Counted from the stretch's first letter, positions 29,502-40,829 are shown. The stretch is 64,000 bases of DNA from Chelativorans sp. AA-79 (GCF_029457495.1 NZ_CP120361.1:2620001-2684000), one strand, 5' to 3'. Numbers and translations are program-made. The notes: generated by a model from the letters alone, not told the origin.

Positions 29502-30341
29502 ATGCGCCCATCGCGCCTCGTTTTCCCCTGTATCGCGATCCTGCTCGGCATCGTCATGTCGGGTGCCGCATCGGCGCAGATGCTCATGCCGCACCGGGCG
29601 GTCTATGATCTGGCACTTCTCGAAACCAGCGACAAGTCGGACATCGGCGGCCTCACCGGCCGCTGGGTTTTCGAGTTCTCCGGTTCCGCCTGCGAAGGCT
29701 ACACCCTCAAGTCGCGCATTGTCATGCGCTTTGAGATGGCCGAGGGGCCGAATCTCGTGGACCAGCAGGTGACGAGCTTCGAGGCCGCCGACAGCAAGAC
29801 GTTCCGCTTCGTAACGAAATCCTTCGTCGACGAGCAGCTGGACAGCGAGGTGAGGGGCACCGCCCGGCTGGAAGGGGAAGGCACCGTGGTCGATTACGAG
29901 CAGCCGGAACAGGTGGAGAAGCGATTCGCACCGACGCTCTTTCCCACTGCCCAGCTTCGCGAGCTTCTCGGCAAGGCGAAGGCCGGCGAACGCTTCTACG
30001 AGACGGCGATCTTCGACGGTACCGAATTCACCGACCATGCCGTGACGGTCTCGGTCGTCGTCGGCGATCCGAAGCCCGTCGCGGAGGACGACGCGGAGAA
30101 GGAGGCGCTCGGCGAGCTTGCCGCCGATAGCTTCCTTCCCGTCACCGCCGCTTATTTCGACGGAGACAACGAGCAGGCGGACGGCGAGGAGACCAGCGAC
30201 TACAATGTGAGCTTCAAGCTGCATGAGGGCGGCGTGCAGCGCGACATGGTCATCCGTTATGCCGATTACGCCATGTCGGCGAAACTCGTCGATCTTGCCG
30301 TGTTCGAACAGCAGCCCTGCGAGCCCGAAACGAAGGACTGA
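29502..30341 (+). CDS. eipB: EipB-like periplasmic envelope integrity protein (DUF1849)
   Basis: 279 aa secreted protein with a signal peptide cleaved near Ala25 (ASA-Q). The mature part matches DUF1849: [29 protein letters not shown] and [10 protein letters not shown]. The two cysteines (Cys64 and Cys273) correspond to the conserved disulfide in Brucella EipB, a beta-spiral protein needed for envelope integrity. In Brucella it works with the TPR protein TtpA, which is not in this window. Divergent from ridA and upstream of rpsB. Confidence 0.9.
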   Translation: MRPSRLVFPCIAILLGIVMSGAASAQMLMPHRAVYDLALLETSDKSDIGGLTGRWVFEFSGSACEGYTLKSRIVMRFEMAEGPNLVDQQVTSFEAADSKTFRFVTKSFVDEQLDSEVRGTARLEGEGTVVDYEQPEQVEKRFAPTLFPTAQLRELLGKAKAGERFYETAIFDGTEFTDHAVTVSVVVGDPKPVAEDDAEKEALGELAADSFLPVTAAYFDGDNEQADGEETSDYNVSFKLHEGGVQRDMVIRYADYAMSAKLVDLAVFEQQPCEPETKD

Positions 30342-30353
30342 CGGGCGCAAGAC

Positions 30354-30382
30354 TTGCAATGAAGCGCATATGCCTCTATATG
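30354..30382 (+). promoter_or_regulatory. Candidate rpsB-tsf promoter
   Basis: TTGCAA (30354-30359), 17-bp spacer, TATATG (30377-30382). A good sigma-70 match, leaving a leader of about 110 nt before the rpsB start that may carry S2 autoregulation; the leader fold was not tested. Confidence 0.45.
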
Positions 30383-30499
30383 CGCGCGCATTCCACACGC
30401 GGATCATGGGTCTCTGTCCGGGAGAAATCCGGCAGACACCTCCGGTGGCGGCGCTGTCGCCTGAGGATCCGCGGAGGCTTAACCGGAAAGGATACGAGA

Positions 30500-31324
30500 A
30501 TGGCATTGCCTGACTACAGCATGCGCCAGCTGCTTGAAGCCGGCGTTCACTTCGGCCACCAGACCCACCGCTGGAATCCGAAAATGGCGTCCTACATCTT
30601 CGGCGCCCGCAACAACATCCACATCATCGATCTGAGCCAGACGGTGCCGCTCCTGCACCAGGCGCTGAAGATGGTTTCCGACACCGTGGCCAAGGGTGGC
30701 CGCGTGCTGTTCGTGGGGACCAAGCGCCAGGCCTCCGACATCGTGGCCGATGCGGCCCGCCGGTCGGCGCAGTACTATGTCAATTCCCGCTGGCTGGGCG
30801 GCATGCTGACGAACTGGAAGACGATCTCCAACTCGATCCAGCGCCTGCGCAAGCTGGATGAGATGCTCGTGAGCGAGAATCTGGGCCTCACCAAGAAGGA
30901 GCGGCTGAACCTCGAGCGCGAACGCGACAAACTGGAGCGCGCGCTGGGCGGTATCCGCGACATGGGCTCGACGCCCGACATGATGTTCGTGATCGACACC
31001 AACAAGGAGGCGATCGCGGTGCAGGAAGCCCGCCGGCTGGGCATCCCGGTCATCGCCATCATCGATTCCAACTGCGATCCGGACGTGGTCGATTATCCGA
31101 TCCCGGGCAATGACGATGCCGCGCGTGCGATCGCGCTTTATTGCGACCTGATCGCCAAGGCGGCCATCGACGGCATCGAGCGCCAGCAGGGTGCGATGGG
31201 CATGGATGTCGGCGCCGCGGCGGAGACGCCGGCGGAGCCCGCGCTGGAGGAAACCCCGGCGGAGACGCCGGCCGAAGCTCCCGCGGAGACGCCGACAGAG
31301 CCTGAGCAGGCCGGCAACGCTTAA
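30500..31324 (+). CDS. rpsB: 30S ribosomal protein S2
   Basis: 274 aa S2 protein, [20 protein letters not shown], with [36 protein letters not shown] and [14 protein letters not shown]. The body is standard. After about residue 235 it has a low-complexity Pro/Ala/Glu/Thr tail made of PAE/TPAE repeats, an alphaproteobacterial extension that is probably disordered. The start ATG 30500 is preceded by GGAAAGGAT. Heads the ribosome/envelope cluster. Confidence 0.98.
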   Translation: MALPDYSMRQLLEAGVHFGHQTHRWNPKMASYIFGARNNIHIIDLSQTVPLLHQALKMVSDTVAKGGRVLFVGTKRQASDIVADAARRSAQYYVNSRWLGGMLTNWKTISNSIQRLRKLDEMLVSENLGLTKKERLNLERERDKLERALGGIRDMGSTPDMMFVIDTNKEAIAVQEARRLGIPVIAIIDSNCDPDVVDYPIPGNDDAARAIALYCDLIAKAAIDGIERQQGAMGMDVGAAAETPAEPALEETPAETPAEAPAETPTEPEQAGNA

Positions 31325-31328
31325 AGAG

Positions 31329-31379
31329 AAAGGTCTCCGGACCTTTCCGTTCTTTTCCGGGTCGCCCAGGGGGCGACCC
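31329..31379 (+). promoter_or_regulatory. Two hairpins between rpsB and tsf
   Basis: First hairpin: AAAGGTC (31329-31335), tetraloop TCCG, GACCTTT (31340-31346), perfect 7 bp, followed by CCGTTCTTTT. Second: GGGTCGCCC (31359-31367), loop AGG, GGGCGACCC (31371-31379), perfect 9 bp but without a T-run. The first could terminate or attenuate transcription between rpsB and tsf; the second may be a processing or stability element. Confidence 0.55.
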
Positions 31380-31402
31380 ACTTGAATTATAGAGAGGCGA
31401 CG

Positions 31403-32326
31403 ATGAGCATTTCAGCAGCACTGGTCAAGCAACTGCGCGACATGACGGGCGCGGGCATGATGGACTGCAAGACCGCGCTTGCCGAGACGGGCGGCGATCT
31501 GGAGGCCGCCGTCGACTGGCTGCGCAAGAAGGGCATCTCCAAGGCCGACAAGAAGGCGGGTCGCACGGCGGCCGAAGGCCTGATCGGCATCGCGTCCGAC
31601 GCCTCGAGCGCGGTGGTGGTCGAGGTGAATTCCGAGACCGATTTCGTTGCACGCAACGACGCCTTCCAGGAACTGGTCCGCAATGTGGCCCAGGTGGCGC
31701 TCGGCACCGATGGCAGCGTCGAGGCCGTCGCGGCTGCGGCCTATCCGGGCAGCGGCAAGTCCGTCACGGATTCGATCCGTGACGCGATCGCCACGATCGG
31801 CGAGAACATGTCGCTGCGCCGTTCCGCCAAGCTGTCGGTCGGCAAGGGCGCGGTTGCGACCTATGCGCATAATGTCGTGGCCGAGGGGCTGGGCAAGATC
31901 GGCGTTCTGGTGGCGATCGAGACCGAGGGCAATGCCGAGGCTGCCCGTGCTTTCGGCCGCCAGGTCGCCATGCATGTCGCGGCCACCAACCCGCTGGCGC
32001 TGACGGAAGCGGAGGTGGATCCGGCCGCCGTCGCCCGCGAGAAGGAGATCTTCTCCGATCAGGCCCGCCAGTCCGGCAAGCCGGAGAATATCATCGAGAA
32101 GATGGTGGAAGGCCGGCTGCGCAAGTTCTACGAGGAGGTCGTGCTCATCAAGCAGGCTTTCGTCATCAACCCCGACCTGACGGTCGAGAAGGCGCTCAAG
32201 GAAGCGGAGAAGGAGATCGGCGCGCCGGCGGCGATCACCGGTTTTGTCCGCTTTGCGCTGGGCGAGGGCGTCGAGCGCGAGGAATCCGATTTCGCTGCCG
32301 AGGTCGCCGCCGCGGCGAAGAAGTAA
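31403..32326 (+). CDS. tsf: Elongation factor Ts
   Basis: 307 aa guanine-nucleotide exchange factor for EF-Tu. N-terminal UBA-like region [20 protein letters not shown], then [33 protein letters not shown] (the EF-Tu contacting TDFV) and two core subdomains. The start at 31403 has a GAGGCGA upstream. Terminated by a hairpin at 32364. Confidence 0.98.
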   Translation: MSISAALVKQLRDMTGAGMMDCKTALAETGGDLEAAVDWLRKKGISKADKKAGRTAAEGLIGIASDASSAVVVEVNSETDFVARNDAFQELVRNVAQVALGTDGSVEAVAAAAYPGSGKSVTDSIRDAIATIGENMSLRRSAKLSVGKGAVATYAHNVVAEGLGKIGVLVAIETEGNAEAARAFGRQVAMHVAATNPLALTEAEVDPAAVAREKEIFSDQARQSGKPENIIEKMVEGRLRKFYEEVVLIKQAFVINPDLTVEKALKEAEKEIGAPAAITGFVRFALGEGVEREESDFAAEVAAAAKK

Positions 32327-32363
32327 TCGCGTCTATCGACGGGCTTTCGAGGTCCGGACCAGG

Positions 32364-32393
32364 AGGGCACCGCGTGACAACGCGGTGCCCTTC
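32364..32393 (+). terminator. Hairpin terminator after tsf
   Basis: Stem AGGGCACCGCG (32364-32374) / CGCGGTGCCCT (32381-32391), loop TGACAA, then TTCGTG. Perfect 11 bp. The T-run is short, so termination may be partial and allow read-through into pyrH. Confidence 0.65.
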
Positions 32394-32479
32394 GTGTAGG
32401 GGGCATTTGACGAGCCCCCGAGCCGACCTGCATGCTCCGCTCGGGAACGCCAGCGCCTGACGAAGAGGAGACGATCGGT

Positions 32480-33223
32480 TTGACCCCACGATATCGCCGT
32501 GTCGTGCTGAAGGCCTCGGGAGAGGCTCTGATGGGAAAGCAGGGTTTCGGCATCGACGTGTCCGTCGTCGACCAGATCGCGGCCGACATCGCCGATGCCC
32601 GCTCGCTGGGCGTCGAGGTCGGTGTCGTCATCGGCGGTGGCAACATCTTTCGCGGCGTGGCGGTTGCCTCGAAGGGCGGCGACCGGGTGACCGGCGATCA
32701 CATGGGCATGCTCGCCACCGTCATCAATTCGCTGGCGCTGCGCACTTCATTGATCAAGATCGGCGTCGATGCGGTCGTTCTTTCCGCCATCGCCATGCCG
32801 GAGCTTTGCGAGAGCTTTTCCCAGCGCCAGGCCATGGCCTATATGAACGCCGGCAAGGTGGTCATTTTCGCCGGCGGCACCGGCAATCCCTTCTTCACGA
32901 CCGATTCGGCGGCAGCCTTGCGGGCGGCCGAGATCGGCGCGGATGCACTCTTCAAGGGCACGCAGGTGGACGGGGTCTATTCGGCCGATCCGCGCAAGGA
33001 CAAGAATGCGCTGCGCTACGATCGCATCACTCATGACCGCGTCATGCGCGATGGGCTGGCCATTATGGACACGGCTGCAATTGCCCTTGCGCGCGAGAAC
33101 AACATTCCGATAATCGTTTTCTCGATTCATGAAGCGGGCGGGTTTGGAGCCATTCTGCGGGGTGGAGGGCACTGCACCATCGTCGACGATGATCCGGCTG
33201 CCCAGAAGGAAGTAAGTGCGTAA
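32480..33223 (+). CDS. pyrH: Uridylate kinase (UMP kinase)
   Basis: 247 aa hexameric UMP kinase of the amino-acid kinase fold. Begins at TTG 32480 ([19 protein letters not shown]) with GAGGAG 9 nt upstream; longer in-frame starts lack homology. [27 protein letters not shown] and [18 protein letters not shown] are typical. Essential for UTP supply and co-located with frr as in most bacteria. Confidence 0.96.
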   Translation: MTPRYRRVVLKASGEALMGKQGFGIDVSVVDQIAADIADARSLGVEVGVVIGGGNIFRGVAVASKGGDRVTGDHMGMLATVINSLALRTSLIKIGVDAVVLSAIAMPELCESFSQRQAMAYMNAGKVVIFAGGTGNPFFTTDSAAALRAAEIGADALFKGTQVDGVYSADPRKDKNALRYDRITHDRVMRDGLAIMDTAAIALARENNIPIIVFSIHEAGGFGAILRGGGHCTIVDDDPAAQKEVSA

Positions 33224-33234
33224 GGAGGCTCAAA

Positions 33235-33795
33235 ATGCCGGATGGCATTGATTTCAAGGATCTGCACCGGCGCTTCGACGGAGCGATCAGCGCGTTCAAG
33301 CACGATATCGCCTCGCTCAGGACGGGCCGCGCCTCGGCCAACCTGCTCGATCCGATCCATGTGGATGCCTATGGGAGTTCCATGCCCGTCAACCAGGTCG
33401 CCACCGTTTCGGTGCCGGAGCCGCGGATGATCTCCGTCTCCGTCTGGGACCAGAGCCTGGTGGGCGCGGTGGACCGGGCGATCCGCGAAGCCAATCTGGG
33501 CTTCAATCCGATCGTCGAAGGCGCGACGCTGCGCATTCCCCTGCCCGAGCTCAACGAGGAGCGGCGCAAGGAACTGGTGAAGATCGCCCATCAATATGCG
33601 GAACAGGCGCGTGTGGCCGCGCGCCATGTGCGCCGTGACGGCATGGAGCACCTCAAAAAGGCCGAAAAGGATGGCGAGATCAGCCAGGACGAGGCGCGCG
33701 TGCAGTCCGACCGCGTGCAGAAGATGACGGACGAGACCATCGCGACGATCGACAAGCTTCTGTCGGAAAAGGAAGCCGAGATCATGCAGGTCTGA
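33235..33795 (+). CDS. frr: Ribosome recycling factor
   Basis: 186 aa L-shaped protein that with EF-G splits post-termination ribosomes. [33 protein letters not shown] and [29 protein letters not shown] helices are typical. The start is 11 bp after pyrH. No dxr follows, unlike E. coli; uppS is next after 42 bp. Confidence 0.98.
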   Translation: MPDGIDFKDLHRRFDGAISAFKHDIASLRTGRASANLLDPIHVDAYGSSMPVNQVATVSVPEPRMISVSVWDQSLVGAVDRAIREANLGFNPIVEGATLRIPLPELNEERRKELVKIAHQYAEQARVAARHVRRDGMEHLKKAEKDGEISQDEARVQSDRVQKMTDETIATIDKLLSEKEAEIMQV

Positions 33796-33837
33796 TGACC
33801 GCTTCGCGCGGCATCACCACCACAAGGGGGTAGAGCG

Positions 33838-34551
33838 GTGAAACCCGCGCATATCGCGATCATTATGGACGGGAACGGCCGCTGGGCGCGTGCGCGCGGC
33901 CTGCCGCGGGCTGCGGGCCATCGGGCGGGCGTGGAGACCCTGCGCCGGACGGTGCGTGCCGCCGGCGAGATGGATATCAAGTGGCTCACCATCTATGCCT
34001 TCTCCTCCGAGAACTGGTCGCGGCCCAAATCCGAGGTCAGCGACCTCATGGGCCTCTTGAAGCTCTTCATCCGCCGCGACCTGGCCGAGCTGCACCAGAA
34101 CGGCGTGCGCGTGCGCATCGTGGGCAGCCGCGAAGGGCTGGAGCCGGATATCGCAGCACTTCTGGTGGAAGCGGAAAGCCTGACGGCCGACAACACCAAT
34201 ATGAACCTGGTGGTGGCCTTCAACTACGGCTCTCGCGACGAGATTCTGCGCGCCGCGCGCGCGATCGCCATGGATGCCAGGGCAGGGCGGCTCGATCCGG
34301 ACACGCTGACGGCGGACGATTTCGCCGCACGGCTCGATACGGCGGGCATGCCCGATCCCGATCTCATCATCCGCACGAGCGGCGAGCAGCGCCTCTCCAA
34401 CTTTCTCCTGTGGCAGGCGGCCTATGCCGAGTTCGTTTTCGTGCCCTGCCACTGGCCGGACTTCGGGCCCGACGATCTTGCTGCCGCAATCCACGTCTTC
34501 GCGGAGAGGGACCGCCGGTTCGGCCGCGTCGCGCAAGAAGCGGTATCATGA
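33838..34551 (+). CDS. uppS: Undecaprenyl diphosphate synthase
   Basis: 237 aa cis-prenyltransferase making the C55 carrier for peptidoglycan and O-antigen. Signature [18 protein letters not shown] near the N-terminus, [11 protein letters not shown], and the C-terminal [21 protein letters not shown] start at 33838. Its end overlaps cdsA by 4 bp. Confidence 0.97.
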   Translation: MKPAHIAIIMDGNGRWARARGLPRAAGHRAGVETLRRTVRAAGEMDIKWLTIYAFSSENWSRPKSEVSDLMGLLKLFIRRDLAELHQNGVRVRIVGSREGLEPDIAALLVEAESLTADNTNMNLVVAFNYGSRDEILRAARAIAMDARAGRLDPDTLTADDFAARLDTAGMPDPDLIIRTSGEQRLSNFLLWQAAYAEFVFVPCHWPDFGPDDLAAAIHVFAERDRRFGRVAQEAVS

Positions 34552-35402
34552 GCGAAGGGGCGCCGGCCGAAGAAGGCCGCAACCGCCGCCCGGGCAATCT
34601 TACGCTCCGCGTGGCTTCCGCCCTCGTCCTCGCGGCACTCGCCCTGGGGCTCACCTATGCCGGCGGCATGGCATTCCGGCTGTTCGCCGCCGTGCTGGCG
34701 GCGCTCGTCTTCCACGAATGGACAGCGATGCGGCCGAGCGAGAGCCGCAGCCACAAAGTGGTCGCCTGGGCAGTCATGGCTATGGCGTTGCTCGCCGTTT
34801 TGGGAGGGCTTTCCGCGCCGCTCGAGGCGGCCATTCTCGCCGCCTGCTTCCTGGTCGCCTTCATTTATGGCGTCTTCACAGGCAGCAGCGGCTGGAGCGC
34901 TTACGGCATCGTCTATGCCGGGCTGCCGGCGATCGCCCTCTCTCATCTGCGCGGAAGCGATGCTGCCGGCCTCACGGCGATTCTCTTTCTCTACGCCGTC
35001 GTCTGGGGCACCGACATTCTCGCCTATTTCGTGGGCAGGGCGGCAGGGGGGCCAAAGCTTGCGCCCGCGATTTCCCCCGGCAAAACCTGGAGCGGGGCTG
35101 CCGGCGGCGCCGCGGGCGGGGTGCTCGCGGGTGTGGCTGTCGCCTATTTCTCGCATTCCGCGCTTTCGGCGGGGCTGGCGGTCGCCCTTGCTTTGCTTCT
35201 GTCCGCAGCGTCGCAAGCGGGCGACCTCTTCGAATCGATGGTCAAGCGGCGCCGCGGCGTGAAGGATTCCGGCACGCTCATCCCCGGCCACGGCGGGGTG
35301 ATGGATCGCGTGGACGGGCTTGTCGCGGCCGCCGTCCTTCTGTATCTGCTGGGTGTTGTTTTCTCGGGGCTTGCGATGCCCGCCGGCCTGTTCTTCCGGT
35401 GA
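34548..35402 (+). CDS. cdsA: Phosphatidate cytidylyltransferase
   Basis: 284 aa integral membrane enzyme making CDP-diacylglycerol from phosphatidate and CTP. About eight hydrophobic segments; the family signature is in the C-terminal part: [21 protein letters not shown] followed by [14 protein letters not shown]. The ATG start overlaps the uppS stop (ATGA). It is followed directly by rseP, with no dxr gene. Confidence 0.96.
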   Translation: MSEGAPAEEGRNRRPGNLTLRVASALVLAALALGLTYAGGMAFRLFAAVLAALVFHEWTAMRPSESRSHKVVAWAVMAMALLAVLGGLSAPLEAAILAACFLVAFIYGVFTGSSGWSAYGIVYAGLPAIALSHLRGSDAAGLTAILFLYAVVWGTDILAYFVGRAAGGPKLAPAISPGKTWSGAAGGAAGGVLAGVAVAYFSHSALSAGLAVALALLLSAASQAGDLFESMVKRRRGVKDSGTLIPGHGGVMDRVDGLVAAAVLLYLLGVVFSGLAMPAGLFFR

Positions 35403-35493
35403 GGCGCAAACGATCTGCCACGGATTTGCCGCCTTTCGTGAGACACTGGCGGGGTAGCAATTCGGGCACCCTAATCTTAGGCAAGGATTGGTC

Positions 35494-36633
35494 TTGGGCG
35501 ACGTGACGGGCTCCATCCTCAGTGTTGGCAATTTCCTCCTGGGAACGATCGTGCCGTTCCTTTTCGTGCTGACGGTGGTCGTCTTCGTGCACGAGATGGG
35601 GCATTACCTCGTCGGCCGCTGGTGCGGCATCGGCGTGCGGGCCTTCTCCATCGGGTTTGGCCCGGAGCTTTTCGGATTCAACGACCGGCGCGGGACGCGG
35701 TGGAGACTTTCCGCCATCCCCCTGGGCGGCTATGTGAAATTCGTCGGCGATGTGGGCGCCACGAGCGCGCCCGACGCCGAGGGGATCGAAAAGCTTTCGG
35801 AAGGGGAGCGGCGCGTCGCCTTTCACCTGCAGCCGGTCTGGAAGCGCGCGGCGACGGTCTTTGCCGGCCCGTTCTTCAATTTCCTTCTGACCATCGCGGT
35901 CTTCTCCGTCATGTTCGCCCTGTTCGGCCGCTATGTGGCCGAACCGATGGTCGCCGAAGTGCGGCCGGAAAGCCCGGCGGCGGTGGCGGGAATCGAACCG
36001 GGAGACCGCTTCGTCTCGGTCGACGGCGCACCCATCGAAACATTCGGCGACGTGCAGCGCATCGTCTCCGCGCGCGCGGGCGACCCGCTCACCTTTGTCA
36101 TGGAGCGCGACGGAAGGCAGGTCACCGTGGTGGCCACGCCCGAGGTGAGCGAGCAGACCGATGCGCTCGGCAACCAGGTCAAGATCGGCATCATCGGCGT
36201 CGTCAACAATGAGGCGCTGGGCCAGCCGCGCCTTGTGGAATACGGCCCGCTGGAAGCCGTAGGCGCGGGCGTCGAAGAGACGATGAGCATCATCGCCCGC
36301 ACCGGCCAGTTCATGAAACGCCTGGTCGCCGGCCGGGAGGACCGCTGTCAACTCGGCGGGCCGGTGAGGATCGCCGACATGGCGGGAAAAGCCGCCAGCC
36401 TCGGCTTCGAATGGCTGGTGCAGCTGGTGGCGCTTTTGTCGGTGGGAATCGGGATTCTTAACCTTTTGCCCATCCCCCCGCTTGATGGCGGGCATCTCTT
36501 GTTTTACGCGGTGGAGGCGGTCCTGCGCCGGCCCGTGCCGGAGCAGGTGGCGGAGGTAGTCTACCGCGCGGGGATGCTTATGGTGTTGATCTTCATGGGT
36601 TTCGTCTTTTGGAATGACCTGTTCGGATGCTAA
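35494..36633 (+). CDS. rseP: RIP metalloprotease RseP (site-2 protease)
   Basis: 379 aa membrane zinc protease. HEMGH in the first transmembrane helix is the zinc motif and LNLLPIPPLDGGHL carries the third ligand; one periplasmic PDZ domain (GIEPGDRFVSVDGAPIE) is seen, where E. coli has two. It cleaves anti-sigma factors and signal-peptide remnants within the membrane. Start TTG 35494 has AAGGA at 6 nt; TTG 35488 is the alternative. 243 bp separate it from bamA. Confidence 0.95.
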   Translation: MGDVTGSILSVGNFLLGTIVPFLFVLTVVVFVHEMGHYLVGRWCGIGVRAFSIGFGPELFGFNDRRGTRWRLSAIPLGGYVKFVGDVGATSAPDAEGIEKLSEGERRVAFHLQPVWKRAATVFAGPFFNFLLTIAVFSVMFALFGRYVAEPMVAEVRPESPAAVAGIEPGDRFVSVDGAPIETFGDVQRIVSARAGDPLTFVMERDGRQVTVVATPEVSEQTDALGNQVKIGIIGVVNNEALGQPRLVEYGPLEAVGAGVEETMSIIARTGQFMKRLVAGREDRCQLGGPVRIADMAGKAASLGFEWLVQLVALLSVGIGILNLLPIPPLDGGHLLFYAVEAVLRRPVPEQVAEVVYRAGMLMVLIFMGFVFWNDLFGC

Positions 36634-36698
36634 AGGAAGGCGAATCCGGGCAGGCGGTGAGGATCGCGGGGGATCGAATCGATCATATTGTTGAGACG

Positions 36699-36760
36699 GC
36701 GTTTACCAAGCGGAAGGATAGGCGTGTCCGGAATGCCACGCCCGCCCTTTCGGTAAACGC
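36699..36760. repeat. Nested inverted repeat between rseP and bamA
   Basis: Outer perfect 9-bp arms GCGTTTACC (36699-36707) and GGTAAACGC (36752-36760), enclosing an inner 6-bp pair GGCGTG (36721-36726) / CACGCC (36737-36742). It lies about 65 bp after rseP and 117 bp before bamA. Either an rseP terminator-like structure or a repeat element; no T-run follows. Confidence 0.55.
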
Positions 36761-36876
36761 AAATTAACCAGAAGCCTTGCGTGTAGGGAAATTCCAGCTA
36801 TTACGGGTGAGTGTTTTTGCCCGCATTCTGGATTTCTCGCGGTGGGGACAACGAGAATAGAAGGTTTCAAGGCCCA

Positions 36877-39246
36877 ATGAAGGCAGTTTCCAGATTGATG
36901 AACGCCGTTTCGGCGATGGCACTGTCGGCCGGTCTCGTGGTGAGCGGAGCGATGGTCGCCGAGATGGCCGCAACCGTTTCCGCTTACGCTGCGACCGTGA
37001 GCAGGATCGAGGTGCGCGGAAACCGCCGCGTGGATGCCGAGACGATTCGCAACCAAGTCGGCATCCGCCCGGGGCAGAACTTCACCACCGCCGATGTCGA
37101 CGAAGCCGTCAAGCGCCTGTTCGGCACGGGCCTGTTCGCCGACGTCTCGATCACGCAGCAGGGCGGCGCGCTCGTCGTGACCGTGGACGAATACGCGATC
37201 GTGAATCAGGTGCTCTTCCAGGGCAACAGGAAGATCAAGGACGCGAGCCTCACCCAGGCGATCCAGCTCCAGCCGCGTTCGGCCTTCTCCAACCAGCTCA
37301 TGGAAAGCGATGCGGAGGCCATTCGCGAGGCCTATAGCCGGATCGGCCGCGACGAGGCGACCGTGACGAGCGAGGTCCAGGAGCTGGGCGAGGGCCGCGT
37401 CAATGTGATCTTCCACGTTCAGGAAGGCGACCGGACCAAGATCTCCCGCGTCAATTTCGAGGGCAACACCGCTTTCAGCGACCGGCGCCTGCGGGACGTT
37501 ATCTCGACCAAAAAGTCGAACATCTTCTCCTTCATGATGCGCAACGACATCTACGACGAGGCACGTCTGCGCGCCGACGAGGAGACGCTGCGCCGCTTCT
37601 ACTATAATCGCGGCTATGCGGATTTCCGGGTCATTGCGTCCGACGCCCAGCTCGTCGACAACGAATACGCCGTCACCATCACGGTGGACGAGGGGCCGCG
37701 CTACAGGTTTGCCGATGTGAGCATCGAATCGAGCATTCCGGGCGTCGACATCGGTGCGCTGCAGTCCGCCGTCAAGACGCGTCAGGGTGCCGTCTACAGC
37801 GCCGAGGACGTCGAGCAGTCGATCATCGAACTCACCGAGGCGGTCGCCGGCCACGGCTACGCCTTCGCCCAGGTCACGCCGCGCGGCAACCGCGACTTCG
37901 AGAATCACACGATCTCGGTCGTCTACTCCATCGACGAGGGGCCGCGCGCCTATGTCGAGCGCATCGAGATCCGCGGCAACAACCGGACGCGCGACTATGT
38001 CATCCGCCGCGAGTTCGACGTCAGCGAAGGCGATGCCTTCAACCAGGTTCTCATCCAACGCGCCAAGCGGCGTCTGGAGCGGCTGAACTTCTTCCAGACG
38101 GTGAACATCACCACCGTGCCGGGCTCGCAGCCCGATCAGGTGGTGCTGGTTGTCGACGTGGTCGAGAAGTCGACCGGCGAGTTCTCGATCGGTGCCGGCT
38201 ACACCACCAGCGCCTCTTCCGGCAGTAGCGGCGGCTTCTCCGTGGAAGGCTCGATCTCCGAGCGCAACTTCCTCGGCCGCGGGCAGTTCATCCGCTTTTC
38301 CGCCGCCGGCGGCGAGGATTCCCGCGACTACACCTTCTCCTTCACCGAGCCTTACTTCCTCGGGCGCCGCATCGCCGCGGGCTTCGACATCTTCCGCAAC
38401 ACGCGGACTTTCGAGAACTCGGATGGCGACAACATCTATGATCGGGAAGTGACGGGCGGGACGATCCGCTTCGGCCTGCCCATCACGGAGGCGCTGACGG
38501 CGCAGTTCGCCTACAATCTTTCGCAGGAAGAATACGATCGCGGCGATGCCACGGAGGACATCTCCACCGGCATCGAGCAGGCCCTGGATCAGGGCAAGTG
38601 GACGAAGTCGTCGGTCAGCGCGTCGCTGATCTACAACACGATCGACAATATGCAGAACCCGCATGACGGCATCCACGCCACTCTGACGGCGGAGGTCGCG
38701 GGACTGGGCGGCGATGCGCAATGGGCGAAGTTCACCGCGCGCGCCAACTATTACCGCACGCTCTCCGACGAGCTGGACCTCGTGGGCCTGCTCACCGTGG
38801 GCGGCGGCCACATCGTCGGGTACGGCAATGAGGATCTGCGCATCTTCGATCAGTTCAACAGCAGCGACCGGATCATCCGCGGCTTCGAGTACAACGGAAT
38901 CGGTCCATACGAATTGATCGATCCCGGCATCGACGACGACAGGGACTATCTCGGCGGCACGACCTATTTCCACGCCACGGCGGAAGCGCAGTTCCCGCTG
39001 CCGATCGTACCGGAGAGCTTCGGTCTACGTGGTGCTGTCTTCGCCGATGCGGCAACGCTCTACGGCAGTGACTACACCAGTGCAGCCGTGCGGGGCACCG
39101 ACATGGAGTGGCGTGCCTCGGTCGGCGCGAGCCTGATCTGGGCTTCACCCTTCGGACCGTTGCGCGTCGACTATGCCGAGCCGGTGGTCAAGGAGGATAC
39201 CGACCGTATCCGCCACTGGAACTTCGGCATCTCCACCCGGTTCTAG
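36877..39246 (+). CDS. bamA: Outer membrane protein assembly factor BamA
   Basis: 789 aa Omp85 protein that inserts beta-barrels into the outer membrane. A signal peptide (about residues 1-40, ending near AYAATVS), then five POTRA domains ([33 protein letters not shown] and so on) and the C-terminal 16-strand barrel ending in STRF (terminal Phe). The conserved VKGF-equivalent loop is present as [12 protein letters not shown]. Start ATG 36877 from the signal sequence. The neighbour skp, usual in enterics, is absent; lpxD follows after 53 bp. Confidence 0.97.
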   Translation: MKAVSRLMNAVSAMALSAGLVVSGAMVAEMAATVSAYAATVSRIEVRGNRRVDAETIRNQVGIRPGQNFTTADVDEAVKRLFGTGLFADVSITQQGGALVVTVDEYAIVNQVLFQGNRKIKDASLTQAIQLQPRSAFSNQLMESDAEAIREAYSRIGRDEATVTSEVQELGEGRVNVIFHVQEGDRTKISRVNFEGNTAFSDRRLRDVISTKKSNIFSFMMRNDIYDEARLRADEETLRRFYYNRGYADFRVIASDAQLVDNEYAVTITVDEGPRYRFADVSIESSIPGVDIGALQSAVKTRQGAVYSAEDVEQSIIELTEAVAGHGYAFAQVTPRGNRDFENHTISVVYSIDEGPRAYVERIEIRGNNRTRDYVIRREFDVSEGDAFNQVLIQRAKRRLERLNFFQTVNITTVPGSQPDQVVLVVDVVEKSTGEFSIGAGYTTSASSGSSGGFSVEGSISERNFLGRGQFIRFSAAGGEDSRDYTFSFTEPYFLGRRIAAGFDIFRNTRTFENSDGDNIYDREVTGGTIRFGLPITEALTAQFAYNLSQEEYDRGDATEDISTGIEQALDQGKWTKSSVSASLIYNTIDNMQNPHDGIHATLTAEVAGLGGDAQWAKFTARANYYRTLSDELDLVGLLTVGGGHIVGYGNEDLRIFDQFNSSDRIIRGFEYNGIGPYELIDPGIDDDRDYLGGTTYFHATAEAQFPLPIVPESFGLRGAVFADAATLYGSDYTSAAVRGTDMEWRASVGASLIWASPFGPLRVDYAEPVVKEDTDRIRHWNFGISTRF

Positions 39247-39299
39247 GGTTCAGCACGTTGTCCGGGCGGCCTGCCGGCGGCCCGGACGAGAAGGCATTC

Positions 39300-40352
39300 A
39301 TGACGGAACCGGTTTTCTTCGTTCCCGCGCGCCGCTTCGAGGTGGGCGAGATTGCCGCCTTGACGGGCGCGCGACTGGTGGATGCCTCTCAGGAAAAGAC
39401 GGTCATCAGTCGCCTCGCACCATCCGGAGAAGGCGGCGAGGAGACCTTGGTCTTCATCGAGGGCAGGAAGAATGCGGCAAGGATGGACTCCGTTCGCGCC
39501 GCAGCACTCCTGTGCTCCGAAGAACTGGCCGGCAGTGCGCCGCCCGGTGTGGCGGTGCTTGCAAGCGCGAAGCCACAGCACGCTTTTGCCATGGTTGCGC
39601 GGCTGCTCTTTCCGCAAGCGAGCAGCCCGCAGCCGGTGACGGGTGAAACCGGGATCTCGCCCCGGGCAATGATCTCGTCGGGCGCGGTCATCGAGGAGGG
39701 CGCCATCATCGAGGCCGGCGCCGTGATCGGGGTCGGTGCTTCCGTGGGCCGCGGAACAATCGTCGCACCCAATGCGGTCGTCGGAGCGGGGTGCAGCATC
39801 GGCCGCGACGGCTATGTCGGCCCGAATGTGACGCTGCAATATGCCATTATCGGCGATCGGGTGATTATTCATCCCGGCGCGCAGATCGGGCAGGATGGAT
39901 TCGGTTTCCTGCTTGGGCCGAAGGGGTTCGAGAAGAACCCGCAAATCGGCCGCGTCATCATACAGGACGACGTGGAGATCGGAGCCAACACGGCGGTCGA
40001 TCGCGGGGCGCTCTCGGACACGATCGTCGGCGAGGGCACCAAGATCGACAATCTCGTGCAGGTGGGCCACAACGTGCATATCGGCCGGCGCTGCGTGATC
40101 GCCGGCCTTACCGGCCTGTCCGGCTCGGTGACCTTGGGCGACTATGTGATGCTGGGCGGTCAGGTCGGCATTGCCGACCACATCACCGTTGGGGACCGCG
40201 CGCAGCTCGCCGCATCGAGCGGGGTCATGGACGATGTTCCGGCCGGCGAGCGCTGGGCCGGCTCACCGGCCAAGCCCATGCGGCAGGCATTCCGCGAGAT
40301 CGCCGCGGTTCGCAGCCTGGTCGAAGGAATGCGCAAGGGGAGTAAAAGATGA
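39300..40352 (+). CDS. lpxD: UDP-3-O-(3-hydroxymyristoyl)glucosamine N-acyltransferase
   Basis: 350 aa left-handed beta-helix acyltransferase, third step of lipid A synthesis. N-terminal uridine-binding domain ([19 protein letters not shown]), hexapeptide repeats ([19 protein letters not shown]), catalytic His in [11 protein letters not shown]. Overlaps fabZ by 4 bp (ATGATGG). Length is normal. Confidence 0.97.
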   Translation: MTEPVFFVPARRFEVGEIAALTGARLVDASQEKTVISRLAPSGEGGEETLVFIEGRKNAARMDSVRAAALLCSEELAGSAPPGVAVLASAKPQHAFAMVARLLFPQASSPQPVTGETGISPRAMISSGAVIEEGAIIEAGAVIGVGASVGRGTIVAPNAVVGAGCSIGRDGYVGPNVTLQYAIIGDRVIIHPGAQIGQDGFGFLLGPKGFEKNPQIGRVIIQDDVEIGANTAVDRGALSDTIVGEGTKIDNLVQVGHNVHIGRRCVIAGLTGLSGSVTLGDYVMLGGQVGIADHITVGDRAQLAASSGVMDDVPAGERWAGSPAKPMRQAFREIAAVRSLVEGMRKGSKR

Positions 40353-40822
40353 TGGCCGACGCCGCGCCGCCCGCAATGGACAGCCTGGATATCCAGAACG
40401 TGCTGCGGCTCTTGCCGCACCGCTATCCGTTCCTGATGGTGGACCGCATCATCGAGATCGACGGCGACAATTCCGCCATCGGTATCAAGAACGTGACGGT
40501 GAATGAGCCCCATTTCCAGGGGCATTTCCCGGAGCGGCCGGTGATGCCCGGTGTCCTGATCGTGGAGGCGATGGCGCAGACGGCAGGCGCCATCTGCATT
40601 CGCCGGACCGCACAGGCCAAGCCCTCGGTGGTTTACTTCCTCACCATCGAGAATGCGAAATTCCGCAAGCCGGTTGTCCCGGGTGACCGGATGGAGATCC
40701 ATGTCAAGAAAGTGAAGCAGCGCGGAATGATCTGGAAATTCGCTTGCGAAGCGATCGTCGACGGCGGGAAGGTGGCTGAGGCCATGATATCCGCCCTGTT
40801 GACGGACGAAGAGCCGGAATAG
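40349..40822 (+). CDS. fabZ: 3-hydroxyacyl-[acyl-carrier-protein] dehydratase FabZ
   Basis: 157 aa hot-dog fold dehydratase of fatty-acid elongation. [14 protein letters not shown], the catalytic His in [21 protein letters not shown] with the conserved Glu, and [13 protein letters not shown]. It competes with LpxA/LpxD for 3-hydroxyacyl-ACP, which explains the conserved linkage. An 8-bp-scale gap to lpxA. Confidence 0.98.
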   Translation: MMADAAPPAMDSLDIQNVLRLLPHRYPFLMVDRIIEIDGDNSAIGIKNVTVNEPHFQGHFPERPVMPGVLIVEAMAQTAGAICIRRTAQAKPSVVYFLTIENAKFRKPVVPGDRMEIHVKKVKQRGMIWKFACEAIVDGGKVAEAMISALLTDEEPE

Positions 40823-40829
40823 TCTGACG

